In this document: one piece after another, positions 62,102-64,000 of the stretch
How positions within the stretch are numbered: position 1 is the first letter of the stretch
Layout: every line of letters starts with the position of its first letter
Assembly (NCBI GenBank): GCA_030584105.1
Contig: CP129491.1
Coordinates: 2,666,001-2,730,000, forward strand
Direction of reading: 5' to 3'
Source: UTCHB3 sp002050155
GTDB taxonomy: Bacteria; Bacteroidota; Ignavibacteria; Ignavibacteriales; Ignavibacteriaceae
Length of the DNA: 64,000 bases
The notes under the pieces: generated by a model
What the model saw: only the letters and a program-made list of their open reading frames with translations
Database searches by the model: none
What the model was told of the DNA's origin: nothing
Made by a program: the position numbers and the translations under genes

Positions 62102-63025
62102 ATGAATGTATCAAAACGCGATTGGATAATCGCAAACTACGACCGGCTGAAAGCACAGGGTGTGATAAAAAGCCAGAACACAGCGGCGAAAGCACTGGGG
62201 CTTTCAGCAACGGCATTGAGCCAGTATTTTGCGGGTAAGTATATGGGCGACATCGACAGCGTAGAGCGAAGCCTTGAGAAGTATATTAATCTGCTGCTTA
62301 CCCGGCAGATAACCAACACCACGCGTAAAGTATGGGTGGACACACAAAACAGCAACACGGTTCTGGCAATCTGCCAGCGGGTGCATGTGCATGTGTCTTT
62401 TGGAGTTGTAACGGGCCGGGCAGGTGTTGGCAAAACCGAAGCCCTAAAGCGGTATGCCAAAGAGAACCCTGATGTGATTTATTTAGAAGTGGACACAGCA
62501 TTTAGTCCCCGCGAGTTGATGAAAGCCATCTTAAAGACACTTGGCGGAGATTTTAAGGGCTCTATAAATGAGCTTAAAATAGCCGTTATAAACCGTTTGA
62601 AGGACTCGGGGCGCATGATAATAGTTGACCAGGCGGAGTATCTTAATGAGCGCGCACTTGACCTTCTTCGCACCGTCCATGACCAGGCGAATGTTGGTAT
62701 TTTGTTAGCCGGAATGCACCGCCTCTACCAAAACCTTTATGGTACAAAGGGCGTAAACGAACAAATTCTCACCCGGGTTGGCGCTTATGCTAATCTTGAG
62801 GCTTTGCCTGAAGCAGATGTGGATAAGATAGTAACGGCGCACTTCCCTGAACTTGAAGATGAGGATTTACGACAGCTTTTCTATACCAGCTGTAAGGGTA
62901 ACACCCGAAGGTTAACTTTATTGATAAAAAATGTGCAACTAAACCAGCAAAGCCGGGTTGGCGTTACAGATTCCTTATTCCTTGACGAGAAGACGATCGC
63001 TTCAGCCAACGCTATATTATTATAG
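62102..63025 (+). CDS. MuB-like AAA+ transposition ATPase
   Basis: 307 residues. N-terminal HTH (NTAAKALGLSATALSQYFAGKY about 26-47) as in MuB; Walker A GRAGVGKT at 105-112; Walker B IIVDQAE at 173-179; sensor region GILLAGMHRL. Binds DNA nonspecifically, selects targets and stimulates the transposase. Starts 1 bp after the transposase stop, so the two are coupled. Confidence 0.93.
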   Translation: MNVSKRDWIIANYDRLKAQGVIKSQNTAAKALGLSATALSQYFAGKYMGDIDSVERSLEKYINLLLTRQITNTTRKVWVDTQNSNTVLAICQRVHVHVSFGVVTGRAGVGKTEALKRYAKENPDVIYLEVDTAFSPRELMKAILKTLGGDFKGSINELKIAVINRLKDSGRMIIVDQAEYLNERALDLLRTVHDQANVGILLAGMHRLYQNLYGTKGVNEQILTRVGAYANLEALPEADVDKIVTAHFPELEDEDLRQLFYTSCKGNTRRLTLLIKNVQLNQQSRVGVTDSLFLDEKTIASANAILL

Positions 63026-63032
63026 GTGTGAA

Positions 63033-63788
63033 ATGGATGAAGAGAATATTTTAGTTGAAGCGCAAAGAAAGGTATCAGAAACCGCTCAAAAGCTGCACTC
63101 TTACGCCGTAAATGGGATGTTTATTTCCGCTCTTGCCTTAAAACGAATTTTCGACGAGGAGTTGTACCTTGAGCTTGGGTGTAAAACCCAGAGCGAGTAC
63201 ATAAATAAATACCTTCCGTTTAACCGTATGCAGGCCTACAGATATGTGCGTGTTGCCGATGTGTTTGTTCAGACAATGAACATAGACCTTAACAGCACTT
63301 TCCGGGTATTTCTTTTAACCGGAAAGCCCGAAGATGTAACACCGGTGTTACAAAGTACACGGGAGTACATTACGGAGTTGTGGGATATTGGGATAAAAAA
63401 GCTATACCTGCTTGTATCCAAAATTCCGGCGGAACGCATGAAAATGCTTACCGATACCGGCGTGCTTATCTTAGAAAAAGGCAGTATGACAATACAGGAA
63501 ATGCGATATATGTCGTACGACGCACTTGCAACCCGGATTTTAGAGGGCGAAACAAAGATTGCTTTACCCGATGATGAAGAACCGGGCTTTGACCTTATGC
63601 GCGAAAGCCGCTCTATCTTGACGCAAGCCAGATTTATGCGGGCGAAATTTGAGCAGTTGCTGGCATGCCCAAACTTGCGTGAAGAGCCGGAGAAGATACA
63701 CGCGATCCGGGCGAAGCTAAGTGAATTAGAGAAGGAATTAAAAAGTTTAACATGGAGGATTGAACATGACCCAGAATATAATCGCTGA
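63033..63788 (+). CDS. Early phage protein, unknown function
   Basis: 251 residues from ATG 63033, which has AGGTG 4-8 bp upstream; the open frame reaches back into the ATPase gene (62958) but those residues look non-coding. The first half (SETAQKLHSYAVNGMFISALALKRIFDEELYLELGCKTQSEYINKYLPFNRMQAYRYVRVADVF) is helical and resembles HTH proteins of early phage regions; the end is a coiled coil (AKLSELEKELKSLTWRIEHD). I do not recognise the family. Confidence 0.7.
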   Translation: MDEENILVEAQRKVSETAQKLHSYAVNGMFISALALKRIFDEELYLELGCKTQSEYINKYLPFNRMQAYRYVRVADVFVQTMNIDLNSTFRVFLLTGKPEDVTPVLQSTREYITELWDIGIKKLYLLVSKIPAERMKMLTDTGVLILEKGSMTIQEMRYMSYDALATRILEGETKIALPDDEEPGFDLMRESRSILTQARFMRAKFEQLLACPNLREEPEKIHAIRAKLSELEKELKSLTWRIEHDPEYNR

Positions 63789-64000
63789 TGCCGAAAAATG
63801 GCGAATAGCAAAATTTGAAGCGCTCGGGAAGGCTTGTATTGAAGCGTTCCATGAGGCTGAGAATGTGTGGCAGGCAGTGGAAGAATACAGGCTAACTATT
63901 AGGCGCGAAATCCTGCGCCGTGAGCAATCGGGACAGGCCACCACCCGGGAAAGGGCGGAGTATGAAGAAGTAAAAGAAATGGCGGAATATTTTGCCAATA
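63766..64000 (+). CDS. Early phage protein, partial (runs off the window)
   Basis: Starts at ATG 63766 behind GGAGG (about 8 bp upstream), overlapping the previous gene by 23 bp, and stays open to the window end (78 codons). It reads ADAEKWRIAKFEALGKACIEAFHEAENVW, a helical, charged sequence. Function unknown; position suggests an early Mu-like gene. Confidence 0.65.
   Translation, partial: MTQNIIADAEKWRIAKFEALGKACIEAFHEAENVWQAVEEYRLTIRREILRREQSGQATTRERAEYEEVKEMAEYFAN

Larger units (their letters stand above)
57612..64000 (+). mobile_element. Left part of a Mu-like transposable prophage (continues beyond the window)
   Basis: Gene order is that of Mu and its relatives: a leftward repressor module, then rightward small HTH regulator, CII-like regulator, DDE transposase (A), AAA ATPase (B) and early genes. 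The exact left end is not certain: it could be near 57612, where the portal-like frame breaks, or at 57830, where TGTCCCGTTA repeats start. The right end is outside the window. No structural genes are reached. Confidence 0.88.

Overview
The window looks like a chromosome segment from the Ignavibacteria/Chlorobi-Bacteroidota side of the tree. The best marker is a type IX secretion sorting domain of the Ignavibacteria/Calditrichia style (LGQNYPNPFNP near the start, KKMILLK at the end) at 31063-31899. It is supported by a TonB receptor with a carboxypeptidase-regulatory-like domain paired with a DUF4249 lipoprotein, a DUF2911 protein and many Sec-exported envelope proteins. Gene order and strand change often and intergenic DNA is rich in short direct repeats.

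Layout. 1-5.8 kb: the tail of an unknown gene, small envelope proteins, Trm112-like protein, aat, a Yip1-type membrane protein, a lytic transglycosylase and rpiA. 6.2-12.4 kb: TonB receptor, DUF4249 lipoprotein and a TPR-histidine kinase as one operon, then a DUF2911 protein. 12.8-18 kb: tRNA-Ser(GCU) followed by an AT-rich defence-like island (ATPase plus PD-(D/E)XK nuclease, DNA methyltransferase plus restriction-like nuclease, and a remnant of a second nuclease copy), then proC. 19-25.6 kb: four exported YD-repeat paralogues, one frameshifted in an A8 run. 26-31 kb: SLBB export protein, rfbB, an outer-membrane protein and a transglutaminase-like protein. 31-35 kb: a T9SS cargo protein followed by PqqD-like, ATP-grasp and PLP decarboxylase genes. 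35-42 kb: a urea-transporter/M23 fusion, TPR protein, outer-membrane protein, an SDR with no normal start codon, nfo and dnaB.

42.6-57.1 kb is the most interesting part: nine genes built from Hanks-type Ser/Thr kinase and formylglycine-generating-enzyme (FGE/C-type-lectin-fold) modules. Five have both, one is kinase only and three are FGE only behind a membrane anchor or lipobox. In three kinase-FGE genes the last ~110 bp differ almost only at the first two bases of NNC/NNT codons while all surrounding bases are fixed. That is the signature of adenine-directed mutagenesis by a diversity-generating retroelement (DGR), so these look like DGR target genes. No reverse transcriptase or template repeat is in the window. 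Six transcription units of the array share an upstream GAAAA..ATATTTT motif, at 45-48 bp from the start codon in five of them.

From about 57.6 kb to the window end lies the left part of a Mu-like transposable prophage: repeat-rich left end, leftward lysogeny module (S24 repressor), operators, small HTH protein, CII-like regulator, DDE transposase, MuB-like ATPase and early genes. It follows directly on a short open frame resembling the N-terminus of a P22-type portal protein, which appears to be cut by the insertion.

A second, unexpected pattern recurs through the window: the 3' end of a gene, including its stop codon, is repeated imperfectly about 68-75 bp downstream at several unrelated loci.
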